Assembly: GCF_902498805.1 (NCBI RefSeq)
Contig: NZ_LR701599.1
Location: 1,265 to 65,264, forward strand
Direction of reading: 5' to 3'
Length of the DNA: 64,000 bases
Origin: Imperialibacter sp. EC-SDR9
Lineage (GTDB): Bacteria > Bacteroidota > Bacteroidia > Cytophagales > Cyclobacteriaceae
A model generated the notes under the pieces. That model saw only the letters and a list, made by a program, of their open reading frames with translations. It searched no databases and was not told where the DNA came from. The translations under genes were made by a program, and so were the position numbers. This document shows positions 43,444 through 53,213 of the stretch, in pieces (the first letter of the stretch is position 1; every line of letters begins with the position of its first letter).

Positions 43444-45054
43444 TTAATTATTAATGCGATACCTGAGGTTTAAAAGTGCCTGGAAATTTCTATCGTTGAT
43501 CCCGTCAACGAAATAGCGGTGGTAGTGTTTTGCATACTGTAGCTGGGCTTCAACTGTAAACTGATCAAACAGCCGGTAGTACCTGGCTGAGTAGGCAAAT
43601 TCAAATTCTGAAGGGTATTTCAAGGCCCCTGCATACTCTCTGAGAATGTAGTCATCGTTAAACCTTATTGCCTGTGCCGTGAGACCAAACATGCTCTTGG
43701 GGGTGAAATACTGCGCCTGGACAACATTTGTATTTGACCCCGGCCCAATGCCTGCACCAATGATTTGGCCGTTTTGGGTGTAGCCATGAGCGATGGAGTA
43801 GTGCACATAATAGGTAGGCGACGAGAAAATACTGACAATCTGGAGCTGGTTGGCGCTAAGTTTGGTGTTTTCGTAGTGGAGCTTGATGGTGTTTCCGTTG
43901 CTGAGTTCAAAAGCCTCAGTGATACCGAGCACAAAGGCGGACGAGCGATCAGGGTTGCGGCCAAATTCTTTGAAATTTCCCGGAAAATCATTTCTCGCAT
44001 ACTCGGTGTAGATCTCCAGCCCTAGTTCCGGACGATTCCAGCGGATGGTCGCAGATGCCATCTGGTCGTATTCATCGTTGGTGATGATGCCGTTTAGCGG
44101 GGTGTCGTATTGCCTTGAGGTATGGGCAAAAGCGGCAAAAGCATCTTTCGCTCCCATGCTACTTCTTTCCCAAAGCCTGTACATGACCCGATGGAGGCCC
44201 AGGTTCAATCCTTTAATGAAGCTCGGCGCATAGCCGCCTGTGAAGCCGGTGATATAACGGTAATTATTGTTTGGGTTGCTATCATAATAATCTGACTCTC
44301 TAAGCATACCCCAGAAAGCTTTGCCCTCCAGGCGTCCGATTTTGGTATCTATAGGCCTGTTGAAGCCGAGGTTGAATCGAGGTATGCCCGCCGCCTGCTG
44401 ACTCATTAGAATAGGGTTGAAGGTGGCTGGCCCCCAGACTTCATTTTGGGTAGTGAAACCTGCTGCAATGCCCCGGTAAACGTATTTGACCTCTGACTGC
44501 CCCGGATCAATCTTGAAAAGGCTTTCGTCTCCAAACCTTTCCACCTGGTCCAGCCTTTCGTAGAAAGGATACGAATATTGACTTTTGTTGTAAATAGGTT
44601 GCGGGATATCTATGGCAGCGTTCTGACTATAATGCACAATGGGCGACAAGGTGTAGCTGAAGTATCCATTTTCGCCGGTAGGAAGTTTGCCCATCACACC
44701 GGTGGTAAACCATGAATTGAGCCCTTTCCCATTCCAAACGGCGCCGTCGTTGTAGCTTCGGGGCGCAGTAGAATTGTACAATGTGCCAAAAGTGGGATCA
44801 ACCACAGAAAATTTGTCCGAACTGGTTGAAGGCACCAGGTAGTTATTCCATGGGTTCCAGCTAAGGGAGCTGTCGGGAGCGAAGTCGGTTATTACGGACG
44901 GGAACGTGCCAATGGGTTCCTTGTCGAAATCATTTTTTAAGAGCAGTAGCCTGTGGTACTCAAAATCCAGCGTACCGGGCTGGAGCACCTGGCCGAAAAG
45001 GCTGGAGGAAAATAGAATGAAAAGTGAAAAGAGGCAGATTTTTCCTTTATTCAT
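43444..45054 (-). CDS. capsule assembly Wzi family protein
   Basis: 536 residues with a signal peptide (CLFSLFILFSSSLFGQ) and an outer membrane barrel pattern of aromatic, alternating strands ending FQALLNLRYRINN. The segments GYFSYTLSPIVHYSQNAA, SEVKYVYRGIAAGFTTQNEVWGP and RLEGKAFWGMLRESDYYD belong to the Wzi-type proteins, which hold or present polysaccharide at the surface. Next to an ABC exporter and several glycosyltransferases, it may anchor or export the glycan made here. The interval 45055-45544 that follows is treated separately. Confidence 0.85.
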   Translation of the reverse strand: MNKGKICLFSLFILFSSSLFGQVLQPGTLDFEYHRLLLLKNDFDKEPIGTFPSVITDFAPDSSLSWNPWNNYLVPSTSSDKFSVVDPTFGTLYNSTAPRSYNDGAVWNGKGLNSWFTTGVMGKLPTGENGYFSYTLSPIVHYSQNAAIDIPQPIYNKSQYSYPFYERLDQVERFGDESLFKIDPGQSEVKYVYRGIAAGFTTQNEVWGPATFNPILMSQQAAGIPRFNLGFNRPIDTKIGRLEGKAFWGMLRESDYYDSNPNNNYRYITGFTGGYAPSFIKGLNLGLHRVMYRLWERSSMGAKDAFAAFAHTSRQYDTPLNGIITNDEYDQMASATIRWNRPELGLEIYTEYARNDFPGNFKEFGRNPDRSSAFVLGITEAFELSNGNTIKLHYENTKLSANQLQIVSIFSSPTYYVHYSIAHGYTQNGQIIGAGIGPGSNTNVVQAQYFTPKSMFGLTAQAIRFNDDYILREYAGALKYPSEFEFAYSARYYRLFDQFTVEAQLQYAKHYHRYFVDGINDRNFQALLNLRYRINN

Positions 45055-45544
45055 GTGTTGTTTTGCTTAGGGTATAGCTTGGTAAAATGGAGGGTTGCTT
45101 AGGTGCAATTTGTTTGGTTACTAGACTTTTTTGGTGATTTTTTCGACAACCATGGTTTCTGAATATGTTCTCAAACGTAGCAATTTCTAAGTAATAGTGA
45201 GCGGTTGAAGTTTACGAAAGTCACCTTATTTTTTGAGGTAATCTTTTTGCCTGGGCAAATGAATTCTCTGGTTTCTCAGCTATTGCGGCCATTTTTCAAA
45301 AATGAAAGCAAGATGCAAAGTACAGCCTTTGAGTTGGAACAAGTGACCTTTTTTTATCGCTTTTGTACCGCTTTGGGGAAATTTGTGCCTTTTTTGAGGC
45401 GTCGCTCGTATGTTCCATTTCTGGTTGCATAAAGAATCTGGTGAGCTTCTGGCTGCCGGTTTTTTTGAGAAAAGGAAATTTTCTTGCCTACTTTGCTGCC
45501 TTGCTGCTGAGCAACAAGCGGCAGGTAGAACGAAAAGCCACTTA
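45055..45544. other. intergenic region between divergent Wzi-like and ABC genes
   Basis: No convincing gene is visible. It should hold divergent promoters for the Wzi-like gene and the ABC exporter. Frames in it (for example around 45205-45432) have no signal or family. The frame of the ABC gene stays open upstream to 45410, but that part reads as a cysteine-rich, low-quality sequence and is probably not translated. Confidence 0.55.
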
Positions 45545-47167
45545 GTGAAACTAATCTACTCTTTACTTCTGACAAGCTGGAAAAAGCTGTTTTTTGCCAT
45601 GTTGATGAGCATTGTGGCCGGAGGGTTGTATGCTTTGTCTATCAAGTTTCTTCACGAAATCATTACCAGCGATTCCGGGTTGATGCTGGTGTTTTACAAG
45701 CTCAATATTTCCATCATTGTCTCAACAGCCTTGTCGGTGTTTGCCGGACATTACCTTACCAAAGTGTATGAGGGCCAGGTATCTGACCTCCGTCTTTCCA
45801 TATCAAAGAAAATCCTGAAGGCCGATTTTTTTCATGTAGAGCAGAACTCTCTTCAAATAATGCCTGTGCTGAATAACGACATCAATACCATTGGTGCGTT
45901 CATAAAAACGGTGCCTGATTTTTTTGTTTCAATTTCAAAAGTTGTTGCCTGTGTTGCCTATATGTTCTGGCTGTCATGGCAGCTCACGGCCTACGTGATG
46001 AGCATTTACGCCCTGGTATTCCTGGTTTCGATGATCGTTTTTCCAAGAGTACATAAGCAGGAAAGGATGATCAGAGAGCTGAAGAATGACATTTTCGAGC
46101 ATATCAATGGTCTGGTGAGAGGGCTCAAGGAGCTGTCCCTCAACAAAAAGCATAAGGCTATTTACGTGCAGGATATTATGGGCCCCACCAGCCGCAAACA
46201 CAGCGACAGTTTAACGATTCTTGGCACGCTGCACATATTTGTCACCAAGGTTGGAGAGCTGATTGTGATTGTTTCGCTTTCGGTGCTGCTGATTAAATAC
46301 AACGACATTGTGGTGATGGACAGCGGTTTGCTGCTGGAGTTTTTGACGGTGGTCATGTTCGTTTTGCCAGCACTGATTATTACGACGACTTTTCTTAATA
46401 ACATAAAAAAGGTGGAGGTTGCCCTCAATGCGATCGGCAAGCTGGGAATTGAGTATCAACCAGACAAAGAAGCAAAGCAGCAGCCGGTGAGCCCAATCGG
46501 GGCTCGCCAGGAGCCTTTGATTGCTCTTAAAGATGTGGGGTTTGAATATGGTTCGGAAAGGGAAGCAAATGGGTTTCACATCGGTCCGTTTAATCTGACG
46601 ATCAACCGTGGAGAAATCGTTTACCTGAGTGGGGGAAATGGCAGCGGAAAAACGACATTGGGCAAACTGATTGTGGGACTTTATCGCCCAAGCTCAGGCA
46701 AGGTTTTATTTCAGGGGCAGGAAATAGACGATCGGAAAAACGAAGACTATCGCAACCAGTTCGCAGCGCTGTTCCCCGATTCTCATGTGTTTAGAGGGCT
46801 GCAGTACATTGATGATGGATACCTTCAACAGCATGGAGAGCGACTTATCAAGATGCTCAATATCGAGGAAATTGTAAATATCAAGGATAAATCGCTGTCT
46901 ACCATACGGGTGTCGTCGGGCCAGCAGGGCAGATTGTCACTGTTGAGGTCGCTACTGGAAGACAAAGAAATTTACCTGTTCGATGAGTGGGCGGCTAATC
47001 AGGATCCGCTTTTCAAACTGAAATTTTATGGGTCAATTATCCCGGATTTGAAGAAAGAAGGAAAGACTGTCATCGTGATTACCCACGATGAGTCCTATTT
47101 CCATATGGCCGATAGAATTATCAAGCTCGAAGATGGCCACGTTGTCAGGCAGCACACCGGCAAATAG
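45545..47167 (+). CDS. ABC exporter of the cyclic-peptide (SyrD/PvdE) type
   Basis: From the GTG at 45545 (VKLIYSLLLTSWKKLF) this gives 540 residues, the usual length of the group. The frame extends back to an ATG at 45410, adding 45 unlikely residues. It has six membrane helices and then an ATPase: Walker A GGNGSGKTTLGK, a degenerate signature SSGQQGRLSLL, Walker B IYLFDEWAANQDP, and the switch histidine ITHDES. It is a fused half-transporter like PvdE and SyrD, which move siderophore precursors or lipopeptides. Its place beside glycosyltransferases and a lipid desaturase suggests the cargo is a lipid-linked product. Direction is outward in the family. Confidence 0.87.
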   Translation: MKLIYSLLLTSWKKLFFAMLMSIVAGGLYALSIKFLHEIITSDSGLMLVFYKLNISIIVSTALSVFAGHYLTKVYEGQVSDLRLSISKKILKADFFHVEQNSLQIMPVLNNDINTIGAFIKTVPDFFVSISKVVACVAYMFWLSWQLTAYVMSIYALVFLVSMIVFPRVHKQERMIRELKNDIFEHINGLVRGLKELSLNKKHKAIYVQDIMGPTSRKHSDSLTILGTLHIFVTKVGELIVIVSLSVLLIKYNDIVVMDSGLLLEFLTVVMFVLPALIITTTFLNNIKKVEVALNAIGKLGIEYQPDKEAKQQPVSPIGARQEPLIALKDVGFEYGSEREANGFHIGPFNLTINRGEIVYLSGGNGSGKTTLGKLIVGLYRPSSGKVLFQGQEIDDRKNEDYRNQFAALFPDSHVFRGLQYIDDGYLQQHGERLIKMLNIEEIVNIKDKSLSTIRVSSGQQGRLSLLRSLLEDKEIYLFDEWAANQDPLFKLKFYGSIIPDLKKEGKTVIVITHDESYFHMADRIIKLEDGHVVRQHTGK

Positions 47168-47175
47168 ACGCATGG

Positions 47176-48933
47176 CTAGTTCTCATCTCTGAGATCGAAG
47201 CATTCAGGGCATGGTTTTTTCAGTCCGAAGAGAAATGATCGGTAGGGGTAGATGTTTCTCGTGTAGGGAAATTCCGATGGATAAAGTTTGTATTTGATGT
47301 TGTCCGTTTGAATCATATCGTCCATACTAGATCCAAAGGCCAAAAATGTGCAGGTCGGATTATTTTCGAACCAAACCGGACTGACGATTTTGGCCAGCAT
47401 TCCACACATCATCATCACTACTGTTCCATCTTCAAATCTTTGCTCAGCAAGTTCATCGTAAAGTTCGTAGGAGTTTCGGAAAGGGACTTTCATGATTTGT
47501 GTTTCGTCCGCTTTGAGCCCCAGTTTTTGAAGCATAGTAAGGTCTTGAAACTCGTTAAGGACAAAGAACAGTTTCCTGTTTCTCAGTTCTCCAAGGATCG
47601 ACGGCAGCAGCGACAGGTTATGGTGGATGGTCATCGCCGGCACAGTAAATTCGTCGGCTTGTCTGAGCTCCAGTGCCAGTGTTTTCAGCTCGGGATAGCA
47701 GGTGCCGCAGGGGATTCCAACAAAGTAGTTATGGTTTTTGGTTTGTAGAGCAGTCAGCAGGCGTTCGGCCAGTACTTCCGAGTATATCTGCTGTTTCCTG
47801 CCGTACCATTTTGCTTCGTTGTCTTTGTTAAGATACTTTCTGATAAAAGTGATTTCGCCATCGTTGAGGTGAGAAAAGCAGAACGGCTCGTTCTTTTTTA
47901 AAAGGTCTCTAAGGCGTGACGCACTTTCATGATAGGTGGGGCCAAAGTTCTTGCTGTACCTGAAAACTTGTTGCTGAGTCGACGTCCCTTTGTTGTACCG
48001 GTTGATCTGCATCAGGCTCACCAGCGACTGCATGTAGGCTGCCAATGAAACAAGAGCTGCCAGCGGCTTAAGAAGGCTCGTGGTGTTGAATGTGTATTTG
48101 CCCTTTAACTGCTGTAGACGCCTGCGAAAGTTTTCTCTCGATGCTGGGATGTGAACCACCAGTGGGTGGGTGCCTGTGGCGGTGTTGTGCAGTTGGCCCT
48201 TTTTCCACGCCAGGTCCCTGAAGATGGTTTGCTGTGATGCCAGTCCAAATGTCTTGAGCAGCTTCCGCTCGTATTGGAAGAAGAGGAAGCTGTGCCTTTT
48301 TGAAAGGAGGGGCCAGCTAACAGCGGTGGCTCGCCCGCCTGTGCAGGCAAAGAGCTGTTGCTGACCGTCGATGGCGATAGTGTACGTTGGGTTAAACAAC
48401 TGAGAGCTGCAGTCTGCATAGAACCGGCTAAATAGCGACTGGTCTGACCGTATTTGTGTCAAAGCTTGTTCGTTGGTAGAGTCAATTCCGTACAAAGCCT
48501 GTATGTCGCTCAGCATTTGACGAAGATGCTTCAGTTTCCCCATGAAGGAGCCCGAATTAAGATAGTCGTAGTAAGTGGCGCCACGGGGGTAAAATTTCCA
48601 GTAGTAGTATTTGAGGGTGCGATCTCTGAAATAGAAATTAGCTTCGGCTGAAAATAGAATATCAGTGTTGAGCCTGGAAAAAAGCTCCAAAATGTCAGAC
48701 TCGCCACCGATCACATCGACATCAAAAGCGTCCACAACAAGTAGGTGATCGTCGTCGGAGAGGTTAGTTGAAAGAAAAAATGTATTGAGGAGGTTCAGTT
48801 TAATAGCGTTTGTACTCCATTTCTTGCCAATTCCCAGAATTTCCAGCGGCAGGCCGAGCTTTGCACACGAATTCTTCAGGGTATTTATCCTTTCGTCAAC
48901 CGTGTTTGCAAAAGTCACTACATTTAAACTCAT
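47176..48933 (-). CDS. bifunctional glycosyltransferase: PLOD-type GT fused to GT-D-like domain
   Basis: About 585 residues from the ATG at 48933 (MSLNVVTFANT); an ATG at 48978 would add 15. Residues 15-290 look like the glycosyltransferase domain of procollagen lysyl hydroxylases: DDDHLLVVDAFDVDVI (metal-binding D residues near 83-88), LNSGSFMGK (140-148), RSDQSLFSRFY (177-187) and VVHIPASREN. After a linker, residues about 345-595 start with FSHLNDGEITFIRKYL, the DGE signature of the GT-D (DUF1792) fold. The N-terminal domain in other organisms adds galactose or glucose. Two transferases on one chain suggests a disaccharide is added. It is convergent with the ABC exporter gene. Confidence 0.78.
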   Translation of the reverse strand: MSLNVVTFANTVDERINTLKNSCAKLGLPLEILGIGKKWSTNAIKLNLLNTFFLSTNLSDDDHLLVVDAFDVDVIGGESDILELFSRLNTDILFSAEANFYFRDRTLKYYYWKFYPRGATYYDYLNSGSFMGKLKHLRQMLSDIQALYGIDSTNEQALTQIRSDQSLFSRFYADCSSQLFNPTYTIAIDGQQQLFACTGGRATAVSWPLLSKRHSFLFFQYERKLLKTFGLASQQTIFRDLAWKKGQLHNTATGTHPLVVHIPASRENFRRRLQQLKGKYTFNTTSLLKPLAALVSLAAYMQSLVSLMQINRYNKGTSTQQQVFRYSKNFGPTYHESASRLRDLLKKNEPFCFSHLNDGEITFIRKYLNKDNEAKWYGRKQQIYSEVLAERLLTALQTKNHNYFVGIPCGTCYPELKTLALELRQADEFTVPAMTIHHNLSLLPSILGELRNRKLFFVLNEFQDLTMLQKLGLKADETQIMKVPFRNSYELYDELAEQRFEDGTVVMMMCGMLAKIVSPVWFENNPTCTFLAFGSSMDDMIQTDNIKYKLYPSEFPYTRNIYPYRSFLFGLKKPCPECFDLRDEN

Positions 48934-49130
48934 CTTTATGAACCGTTTTGCGAACAAAGTAAATGAACTTTGAGACATTTATCGTCCATGGATACTGATC
49001 AAATCAGTCACCCTGCAATGAGTGTCGTTTCGGGACATTGTCGGAAGCCAGATGATATTTATCCTTCATTCTTTGTTTGCCCAATATCTCATACTAAACC
49101 AACTTTCAAGCAAAACAGCGTTTTCGTAAG

Positions 49131-50009
49131 ATGATGGCTACTCTGAGAGAGATTTTGAGGTATTTAAGGCTGAACGCTTTTTGGCGCTCCAGCTTTCGCA
49201 TGAGGTCGATAGTTGCCACCAAACGAAGTGAAGATCAGCCGATTTACATTTCTCTGTCTACCACCCCTGAGCGTATAGCCAAAATAGGCCCTGCCATAGC
49301 GTCGCTAATGGATCAGGCCGTGATGCCTGACAGGATATTCCTTTGCATCGCCAAAAAAAGCAGGAAGGGGCAGGCTTATAAAATTCCCGGCTTTTTATCG
49401 GGCAACCCTCTGGTGGAAATTCGTTGGGTAGAGAAAGACCTCGGGCCCGCCACCAAATGGTTTTACAGTTGCCAGACCGATGATATTGAAGAGCGTAGCA
49501 GCATCATCGTGCTGGATGATGATCAGGTGTATCCGAAGCAACTGGTGGAACACTATCTGCATTGCAGAAAGCAGTTTCCTGGAGCGGCTTTCACATTGCT
49601 GGGCTGGCCAGTGCCAACTACCGGGCGGCATACCGACAGAAAGTGTGTGAGTGCGGGGAAAGTTAGAATCCTGGGTGCCGACGATAGGATTGAAGTGACT
49701 GAGAGCCCCCGGCAGGTGCATTGCATGCAGGGAGCCTCCAGCTATATGATTACAAAGGGGATGCTTAAACCCACGGCCGATTACTTCGAGAAATATAAGG
49801 CAACCAATTTTGCCGACGACATCCTGATCAGCGGGCTTTTGGCAGACAGCCAGGTGCCTGTGTATGTGCTGCCGGGCCCATTTCGGTTTATTCGACTTCA
49901 TTCTTTGCGGATGATGAGGGCACCCAGCTTGTACAATAACACCAATCGGAGTAGTGATTATAACGATCAGCTTTACAGGCTGTTCGAAAAAAGCTGGCCT
50001 GCTGTTTAG
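49131..50009 (+). CDS. GT-A glycosyltransferase
   Basis: 292 residues, no signal. YISLSTTPERIAKIGPAIAS at the start, KDLGPATKWFY (102-112) and IIVLDDDQVYP with the metal-binding DDD at 129-131 are the pattern of a GT-A nucleotide-sugar transferase family seen in polysaccharide loci. LHSLRMMRAPSLYNN lies near the C-terminus. The donor sugar is not readable. Its last 4 bases overlap the end of the convergent sulfotransferase gene. Confidence 0.8.
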   Translation: MMATLREILRYLRLNAFWRSSFRMRSIVATKRSEDQPIYISLSTTPERIAKIGPAIASLMDQAVMPDRIFLCIAKKSRKGQAYKIPGFLSGNPLVEIRWVEKDLGPATKWFYSCQTDDIEERSSIIVLDDDQVYPKQLVEHYLHCRKQFPGAAFTLLGWPVPTTGRHTDRKCVSAGKVRILGADDRIEVTESPRQVHCMQGASSYMITKGMLKPTADYFEKYKATNFADDILISGLLADSQVPVYVLPGPFRFIRLHSLRMMRAPSLYNNTNRSSDYNDQLYRLFEKSWPAV

Positions 50010-50857
50010 TAAATGTACGGGCTTAACCGGTTCGATCGGTTAACAGTGATTCTCAGGCCAAGGCAAAAAACTACCCGAATAAATTTAGCGACATGCGTGA
50101 CGCTGGTGCTGTAGGTTCTAGGACTGACCCAGCCATTGTTTTTCCCGGCTACTTTTATGTTCTTCACAAGGTGCCTCTCCCTGATGAAATCTTTGCTCAG
50201 CACCTTCATTGTGTATAGAAACAAGCGATCCCGTATGTCTCGTTGAGACACCTCCGGATATACGACGCTTGCATGCTTTGCCTTGTTTTCTGCTTCCGCC
50301 ACAATTTTCGATACCCACTCAGGATTTGATTTCTTGTCTTGCTTGTTGTCCCACTTGATTTCTAGCCGGATGTCGAGGTGTCTCATTAACCGTTTCCATT
50401 CGTCAGGCCCGTTCTCGATATTGATATGAATAAACCTCGGGTTGGCCTGGAAAAAGTGTAGTACTCTTTTCCGGTAAATGAGCCAGTCAATCAATATTTG
50501 GCGGTAGATCGTTTTGCCCATGATTAGCCTGGAAAGGCGAACGATTGCCTTGTCATCCGACATGTGCCGCTCGTCGATATGGCTGAACCAGTTGAACATG
50601 CTGAGAATCCAGCGGGAAGGCTCCCTATCCAGCAGAACTATTTTTGCATCAGGAAACCAGGCGGTGAGGTGACGAAAATTGTGGAGGCTGCCATCCAGAA
50701 AGTAGTCGAATTTCGAAAAAAATGCTTCGTCTGGCTCAGCCAGGTGAGAATACACCCCGAAGTGCGGCGTATGGGTGACACGCAGCCCTTTCTCCTTCAA
50801 TGCATTGGTAATGCTGGTGGTGCCCATTTTAGACGAGCCGATGAAAAACACTTTCAT
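50006..50857 (-). CDS. sulfotransferase
   Basis: 283 residues. The 5'-phosphosulfate-binding loop is FFIGSSKMGTTSITNAL (residues 4-20), and the 3'-phosphate-binding segment is VLLDREPSRWILSMF. These are the two PAPS contacts of the sulfotransferase fold. It would transfer sulfate from PAPS to a hydroxyl of a sugar or lipid. The gene overlaps a GT4 glycosyltransferase by 4 bp (start at 50857 within the stop of the other), so they are coupled. This is the main sign that the product of the region is sulfated. Confidence 0.85.
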   Translation of the reverse strand: MKVFFIGSSKMGTTSITNALKEKGLRVTHTPHFGVYSHLAEPDEAFFSKFDYFLDGSLHNFRHLTAWFPDAKIVLLDREPSRWILSMFNWFSHIDERHMSDDKAIVRLSRLIMGKTIYRQILIDWLIYRKRVLHFFQANPRFIHINIENGPDEWKRLMRHLDIRLEIKWDNKQDKKSNPEWVSKIVAEAENKAKHASVVYPEVSQRDIRDRLFLYTMKVLSKDFIRERHLVKNIKVAGKNNGWVSPRTYSTSVTHVAKFIRVVFCLGLRITVNRSNRLSPYIY

Positions 50858-52050
50858 AGATTATCGGCTACTGGTTTTTGAAAAAGCTCGAAATAGGCTT
50901 GTGCCATGCTGTCCCAGGTGAACATCTCCTTCTCGGTATTGTTTTTGAACAACTGGCCAAGTTTTTTGAGTTCTTCTTTGTCGGCCAGCAGTTTGTTAAC
51001 TGGCTTGCTCCATGCTTCTCCGTCGCCGGAGGGCAGCAGCAAGCCATTGAAGGTGTCTTTTACTGCAGATGGAATGCCGTCTACTCTTGCTGCCAGGCAA
51101 ACCAGCCCGCTGACGGCCGCTTCCAAAGCTACGAGGCCAAATCCTTCGTAATCACCGTCAATATGCAAGTTGGGCATCACAAACAAATCGGCATGCAAAA
51201 GCAGCTGATCCAGTTCAGCTTGGGGTAATTTTCCTGTAAATAACACTTTGTCTCTATAGACAGGCTCTTTCATGAGCTTATCCAGTTCAAGGGCTTCCAG
51301 GCCAAAGCCAAAAAGATGAGCGAGTTTCTTGAAAACCGATGCCGGAAGTACTTTAGAAAACCACAATATGAGCTTAATGTTCTTCTCTCTGGGCCCAACA
51401 ATGACATAAAAGACGGGCGTTTGTATTTGTGGGAGCACATTTTTTATGAACCAAACAAAGCCCTTCCGTTTAATTGGTCGGCCAATCGATACTATCAAAG
51501 ATTTGTTGTTGATGGCCACTCCACATCGGTCCCTGAACAGAGAGTAGATGGCTTCATTTTTTTGTGGGCTTGGCAGTGGCTCAAATCCATTGGGGATATA
51601 ATGCGTCCTGGCTGAAGGGATGCCTGCCTTGATGCATTCAAGCCTTGTCTCGTCGCTCACGGCAATAATCCAGGTAAATTTTGACAGGTATTTTCGCAGC
51701 CATAACTGGTATAAGGTCGACTTGAAGATAACATCGAGGCCATGGACTGTGGCAGCCATTTTTTTTCGGGTGAGCCAGAGTAGGGGAGTTAAAAACAGTG
51801 CCATGAGTCCGTCGTTGGCGTGAATGACAGCTATGCGTGGATTGCTCCAAACCTTGAATAAGCACCACGGAACAACCGAGATGAAAAATAGCGCTTTAGG
51901 GTATTTTCCACTAAAGATAATTTTGTGGACTATTGTATATGATTGCAGGTTTTTGATCAACTCATAGCTTTGCTTTTGCATGCCGCCAACGGATGGAGGA
52001 TATTTGTGCGTAACAACAAGAACTTCGGAATCGCTTCGGCCTGCCAACAT
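50854..52050 (-). CDS. glycosyltransferase family 4
   Basis: 398 residues, GT-B fold. VVTHKYPPSVGGMQKQSYEL at the start is the acceptor-domain glycine loop. VSIGRPIKRKGFVWF opens the donor domain, and the donor motif E-x7-E lies in YEGFGLVALEAAVSG. It is a retaining glycosyltransferase; the sugar is unknown. It is the first gene of a two-gene unit with the sulfotransferase, and its start is 17 bp from the divergent GT4 gene at 52068. Confidence 0.88.
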   Translation of the reverse strand: MLAGRSDSEVLVVTHKYPPSVGGMQKQSYELIKNLQSYTIVHKIIFSGKYPKALFFISVVPWCLFKVWSNPRIAVIHANDGLMALFLTPLLWLTRKKMAATVHGLDVIFKSTLYQLWLRKYLSKFTWIIAVSDETRLECIKAGIPSARTHYIPNGFEPLPSPQKNEAIYSLFRDRCGVAINNKSLIVSIGRPIKRKGFVWFIKNVLPQIQTPVFYVIVGPREKNIKLILWFSKVLPASVFKKLAHLFGFGLEALELDKLMKEPVYRDKVLFTGKLPQAELDQLLLHADLFVMPNLHIDGDYEGFGLVALEAAVSGLVCLAARVDGIPSAVKDTFNGLLLPSGDGEAWSKPVNKLLADKEELKKLGQLFKNNTEKEMFTWDSMAQAYFELFQKPVADNL

Positions 52051-52067
52051 GTGAGGTTTGTGGAAAT

Positions 52068-53213
52068 ATGAGCAAAGTTAAGATTGTATTTTTTATTGAT
52101 GTACTCAAAAAGGATTTTGATGGGGTGTCTAACACCACCAGCCAAATTGCCTACCGCCTGCCCAGGGACCAATTTGACGCCATCTTTATCACTCCGCTGC
52201 CGCCAGAAGACCCGGAGTTTCCGTTTCCTGTGTACAAGTGCCCATCGATAGACCTACCGCTTTATAAGCAATACAAACTGGCGCTACCCAAGCGAATGAA
52301 GGAATTGGAGGCAATTCTCGATGACTTCAAGCCCGATATCGTACATTGGAGCACCCCATCGGCACTAGGCTGGTATGCTGTGAACTATGCGAAAAAAAAC
52401 AAGATTCCTGCGGCAACTATATACCACACGCACTTCACTTCCTATGTAGAATACTTCTTAAGGTTTGTGCCTGGTATCGATAAGATTTCGCCTCCGATAG
52501 CCCGGCGGCTGCTTTCGCTGTACAAAGACTGTTCACTTGTGCTGGCACCCACCGAAAGCATGAGTGATTACCTGAAAGTATTGAGAGTTGATGCTGGCAA
52601 AATAAACGTATGGGGCAGGGGGGTCAATCAGCACCTGTTTTCTCCCGATTTCCGGGACGATAAGTTTTTCACTCCATACGGCGTCACCAGCAAAAAGAAG
52701 ATTCTTTTTGTCAGTCGGCTGGTGAGTTACAAGTCCACCGACAGCCTGATAGAGCTCTATAAGTTGCTTGACAAAGGCCATAAGCTGATTGTCACTGGTG
52801 ATGGTCCCGACATGGAGAGGCTTCAAAGTAAGATGCCAGAGGCTGTGTTTACAGGAAAACTCACCGGTGAAGCACTTTCCAAAGTATTTGCCTCGGCCGA
52901 TGTGTTTGTCTTTCCGTCGGTTACGGAAACGTTTGGTAACGTGATTCTTGAGGCCATGGCTTCCGGACTGCCAGTGGTGGCCGCAAGGGCTGGAGGCCCA
53001 GCTGACATCATTGAACATGGAGTTACCGGTTTTTTGGCTGAACCCGGTAACACCAAAGAAATGTATGGTCATGTAAAGTCATTGCTGTCAGATGATGAAC
53101 TGCATGCAATGATCAGAGAAAAGGCGATTTACTACGCCAGCCAGCAAAACTGGGACGTACTGTGCCAGCGGCTGTTCGACTACTACACCGATTTAGCCAA
53201 AACAGCTTCATGA
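52068..53213 (+). CDS. glycosyltransferase family 4, lipid-GT-like
   Basis: 381 residues, GT-B fold. FDGVSNTTSQIAYRLPRDQF forms the N-terminal loop, and PSVTETFGNVILEAMASGLP holds the E-x7-E donor motif. The overall sequence (SLVLAPTESMSDYL, NVWGRGVNQHLFSP) resembles SQD2/MgtA-type transferases that glycosylate membrane lipids, so a lipid acceptor is likely. It is first of a three-gene unit (this gene, a GT34-like transferase with ATGA overlap, and the DES1-like desaturase), which ties glycosylation and lipid desaturation together. Confidence 0.88.
   Translation: MSKVKIVFFIDVLKKDFDGVSNTTSQIAYRLPRDQFDAIFITPLPPEDPEFPFPVYKCPSIDLPLYKQYKLALPKRMKELEAILDDFKPDIVHWSTPSALGWYAVNYAKKNKIPAATIYHTHFTSYVEYFLRFVPGIDKISPPIARRLLSLYKDCSLVLAPTESMSDYLKVLRVDAGKINVWGRGVNQHLFSPDFRDDKFFTPYGVTSKKKILFVSRLVSYKSTDSLIELYKLLDKGHKLIVTGDGPDMERLQSKMPEAVFTGKLTGEALSKVFASADVFVFPSVTETFGNVILEAMASGLPVVAARAGGPADIIEHGVTGFLAEPGNTKEMYGHVKSLLSDDELHAMIREKAIYYASQQNWDVLCQRLFDYYTDLAKTAS

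Noticed and set aside
45410-45544. N-terminal 45 codons of the ABC exporter
   Set aside because: The stretch is cysteine-rich and atypical, while the GTG at 45545 gives the normal length and start of the family.
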